Assembly (NCBI GenBank): GCA_965232165.1
Contig: CBDDOY010000001.1
Coordinates: 1,364,001-1,428,000, forward strand
Direction: 5' to 3'
Origin: UBA2779 sp965232165
Lineage (GTDB): Bacteria > Spirochaetota > Spirochaetia > DSM-2461
Length of the DNA stretch: 64,000 nt
A program made the translations under genes and the position numbers. This document shows positions 61,974-64,000 of the stretch, piece after piece (the first letter of the stretch is position 1; each line of letters opens with the position of its first letter). Below the pieces are notes generated by a model. It made no database searches. It was given only the letters and a program-made list of their open reading frames with translations, and was not told where the DNA came from.

Positions 61974-64000
61974 ATGGACGATTTGGATTCTGAGAAAAAA
62001 GACATCATCCGGGATGTCTTCGCAACATGCCGTTTCGATGGTGCATATCGGGATGCCTTGTTATCCCTGCAACTGACGGCCAACGGCACTTATGGGGATG
62101 GCCGATTAAGTGCACGATGGTATCTCTATGAAGCCGGAAAAAAGGATGTTTACGCATCAAGTTCATCAAGGCCCGTCGTTATTGGCGAAACAGAAGAACC
62201 CTCAGTCTCCTTTGAGCTGTCCGTCTCGGAACCGCGGCAGTGGAGCGCCGAGGCCCCCTTCCTCTACAGCCTGATAGTCGAAATATACGCTGAAGACGGT
62301 CAGGTTGTTGACAAGCGGTCCATGGCCTGGGGATTCCGTCAAATCGAGGTTCTATCAGGAACGAAGGGCGGGCAGCTCACCCTGAATGGACGGCCAATAA
62401 AGCTTCATGGGGTCAAGAGGTCATATACTCAAACGAGTCAGAATTCCTCTTGGACAAGAGACGAAATCGAGGCCGATCTTTTATTCCTAAGGCGGCTGAA
62501 TGTGAACGCCATATTCACGGCGGTTCATCATGGTCCCGAGGATTTATACGATCTTGCCGACCGGATCGGCATATATCTCATCGACTCTGGCACGCCGGGG
62601 GATGAGGTATTGATGTCAAGCCATGAGAATCACCCTTCGATTGTTTGCCGGTCAGAGGTCTTCCATCATCAACAGACAGAACTTAATCAGAAGGCTTCCG
62701 CCATACCTATGGTTTTCCAGGACAAGCCGGTCATCCTCTGGGTCTCGGAATTGAATTTCGGATTAGGCGAATACACGAAGCAGTTGGATGAGCAGTTGAA
62801 TACCGCCGGAATTGGAATCATCGGAACGGATGATGCCGAGCCGATCAATTCAGAAACGATGTTGGGAAAGCCGGAAATTGCCGAGCTTCAATACTGGTTC
62901 ACCCCTGTTGCCGTTGAACCTGAAGATTTGGAGCACGGCATTGTTGCCGTCCACAATAGAAATGTATTTGTCAACCTGTCGGAATTCGAGCTGCGATGGT
63001 TCTTACAGAGGGATGGCCGATCATTGGCAGAGGGCAGGGTGCATCGGCCCGATATTATGCCTGGACAGAGTCAGCCTGTTCACCTCTTTCGGGATATCTC
63101 CGCCTATCATGGAACCGATGAGGGCTTTGTTACCATCTTGCTATGCCTGAAAGAAGGAAACTCCTGGGGCAAGGCGGGCATGGAATTAGGCATACGGCAG
63201 TTACCACTTCCCAAGGTGAGCGCAAGGCCTGCCATCTATCCCGATATCGGCTACGGGAATTCCCGGCAATCAGATAACCGGGCACATGGAGAAGACCGGG
63301 ATGAACAGACCTATGCTCCCTGGCAATACAGAATCCATGAGCAAGACCTCTTGTTAGTCCGGGAGAAGGCGGGTCTGCGGGTCAATCTTGAAACCGGATT
63401 GACAGAGACCCTGGATTTTGGTCTGGGTAACATCTTAACCACGGGAATCAGACCCTGCGTTACGGAAAGCGGCAATCACAGGCCATCTGAAGAAGGGCTT
63501 GACACCCCGATCACCCTGACAGGCCGAAAGATCAAACGCCATGGGGATGACCTGGAACTGCTGTTTAAGCTAAAGGCTCCGGTGTTCGGTAAACCGTTGC
63601 GGCTCACTATGCGTCTAGCACCCGATGGGAGGATAACCTATTCTTTTAATACACCCGCAGGCAAGGCGGATAATGGCCTGGGGATTCTCCTTGGCCTTCA
63701 GTCCCGATTCAAGGAGATTTCCTGGTATGGCTGCGGCCCTCATCCCATGTTTTCAAGTGCGCAGAAAAGCTCTGTCGTCGGTGTGTATGCCTTGAATCTC
63801 GATTCCATGGAATCTCAAGGACTGTACAGCTATGTTGGTGTTCGCCGGCTCCAGATATCGGGTAGAGGCAATATGCTGACCATAGCGGCAGGAAGCAGGC
63901 TATTGAAATTCCGTTGCGGCATTGACGGCTCAGGCAATTCTTATGTCCATATCGGCAATGACGATGAGGGTGCCGAAAGACAAAAACGGCCGCAGAATGA
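61974..64000 (+). CDS. GH2 (beta-galactosidase-like) protein, 5'-truncated and running off the window
   Basis: A single open frame from the stop at 61938 to the window end, about 675 codons from ATG 61974, without a stop. It starts inside the second beta-sandwich domain (FDGAYRDALLSLQLTANG; SAEAPFLYSLIVEIYAEDG), followed by the TIM-barrel segment GWGFRQIEVL-like (AWGFRQIEVLSG), LNGRPIKLHGVKR, DEIEADLLFLRRLNVNAI, YDLADRIGIYLID and the C-terminal beta-domain (SWYGCGPHPMF). The N-terminal sugar-binding jelly roll of about 200 residues is missing. The acid/base Glu of GNESG is not found: the equivalent reads WVSELNFGLG. Likely decayed or non-catalytic. No ribosome-binding site upstream. Confidence 0.65.
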   Translation, partial: MDDLDSEKKDIIRDVFATCRFDGAYRDALLSLQLTANGTYGDGRLSARWYLYEAGKKDVYASSSSRPVVIGETEEPSVSFELSVSEPRQWSAEAPFLYSLIVEIYAEDGQVVDKRSMAWGFRQIEVLSGTKGGQLTLNGRPIKLHGVKRSYTQTSQNSSWTRDEIEADLLFLRRLNVNAIFTAVHHGPEDLYDLADRIGIYLIDSGTPGDEVLMSSHENHPSIVCRSEVFHHQQTELNQKASAIPMVFQDKPVILWVSELNFGLGEYTKQLDEQLNTAGIGIIGTDDAEPINSETMLGKPEIAELQYWFTPVAVEPEDLEHGIVAVHNRNVFVNLSEFELRWFLQRDGRSLAEGRVHRPDIMPGQSQPVHLFRDISAYHGTDEGFVTILLCLKEGNSWGKAGMELGIRQLPLPKVSARPAIYPDIGYGNSRQSDNRAHGEDRDEQTYAPWQYRIHEQDLLLVREKAGLRVNLETGLTETLDFGLGNILTTGIRPCVTESGNHRPSEEGLDTPITLTGRKIKRHGDDLELLFKLKAPVFGKPLRLTMRLAPDGRITYSFNTPAGKADNGLGILLGLQSRFKEISWYGCGPHPMFSSAQKSSVVGVYALNLDSMESQGLYSYVGVRRLQISGRGNMLTIAAGSRLLKFRCGIDGSGNSYVHIGNDDEGAERQKRPQN

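Noticed and set aside
1..64000. tRNA or rRNA genes
   Set aside because: No cloverleaf with a GGTTCRANNC arm or rRNA segment was recognised by eye; a covariance search could still find one.

Overview
The window looks like a chromosome segment of a host- or sediment-associated anaerobic spirochaete of the Treponema type. This is inferred from gene content only: a TRAP transporter with a TatT-like TPR lipoprotein next to its binding proteins, a compact threonyl-tRNA synthetase without the TGS domain, a multi-subunit [FeFe]-hydrogenase with a Rex repressor, LPP20, FecR and FN3 exported proteins, and an Lpt (OstA) export module. No rRNA or tRNA gene was recognised.

Layout. 1-4.4 kb: an immune-type TIR / NB-ARC / TPR protein (minus strand) whose near-identical TPR tail is frameshifted, behind a PD-(D/E)XK transposon-type nuclease and a fragment of a formylglycine-generating-enzyme homologue. 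4.5-12.3 kb (plus strand): a large exported protein ending in a glucosaminidase-like domain, a GT2 glycosyltransferase, a URO-D-fold protein, an EamA transporter and a GNAT-histidine-kinase fusion. 12.5-26.3 kb: surface-protein island. It holds a chimeric FN3/CARDB pseudogene, an exported caspase with FG-GAP-like repeats followed by a small Cys-rich gene broken by IS30, an IS256 remnant, and a minus-strand operon of a DUF5683-like lipoprotein plus two giant FN3 lipoproteins. 26.7-28.6 kb: a non-coding tandem array of eleven 166/175-bp units. 28.7-37.2 kb: a dense plus-strand run of ABC-F, RluA, MutY, TatT, two DctP proteins and a fused DctQM. 37.6-41.1 kb: a sugar ABC importer (binding protein and two permeases). 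42-46.1 kb: an FGGY kinase facing a decayed sugar-uptake cassette (binding protein with an in-frame amber stop, ATPase fragment) and a second IS30. 46.6-50 kb: a sigma-54 activator lacking an HTH, and thrS. 50.1-53 kb: ISAs1 fragment, then lptC-lptA-lptB. 53-59.6 kb: a VOC protein, the hydrogenase cluster hydC-fd-hydB-hydA and divergent rex with a Rex-box promoter. 59.7-64 kb: LPP20 lipoprotein, FecR protein, and a GH2 protein without its N-terminal domain that runs off the window.

The most unusual signal is a family of small mobile repeats. Family 1 (about 105-190 bp, inverted ends like GGGCACCTCTAAAAA, 4-bp target duplications TTAA, TGTA and ATAG) is repeatedly placed at gene ends. In at least four genes for exported proteins (a TRAP binding protein, lptC, lptA, the fecR-like gene) it is read in frame at the N terminus, in or next to the signal peptide. 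In the TRAP binding protein the insertion is exactly 165 bp (55 codons) after codon 2, and removing it restores a clean signal peptide. This resembles the in-frame Rickettsia palindromic elements but targets secretion signals. Family 2 is a 261-bp MITE present twice. Family B is a 125-150-bp structured interspersed repeat in five copies plus a fragment. These repeats, two IS30 copies, IS256 and ISAs1 remnants and several broken genes suggest a genome under active repeat invasion and gene decay.

Working links: Rex probably senses NADH/NAD+ and controls itself, and perhaps the divergent bifurcating hydrogenase. TatT-TatP-TatQM probably import a hydrophobic or organic-acid ligand. LptC-A-B would move a lipopolysaccharide-like glycolipid across the periplasm.
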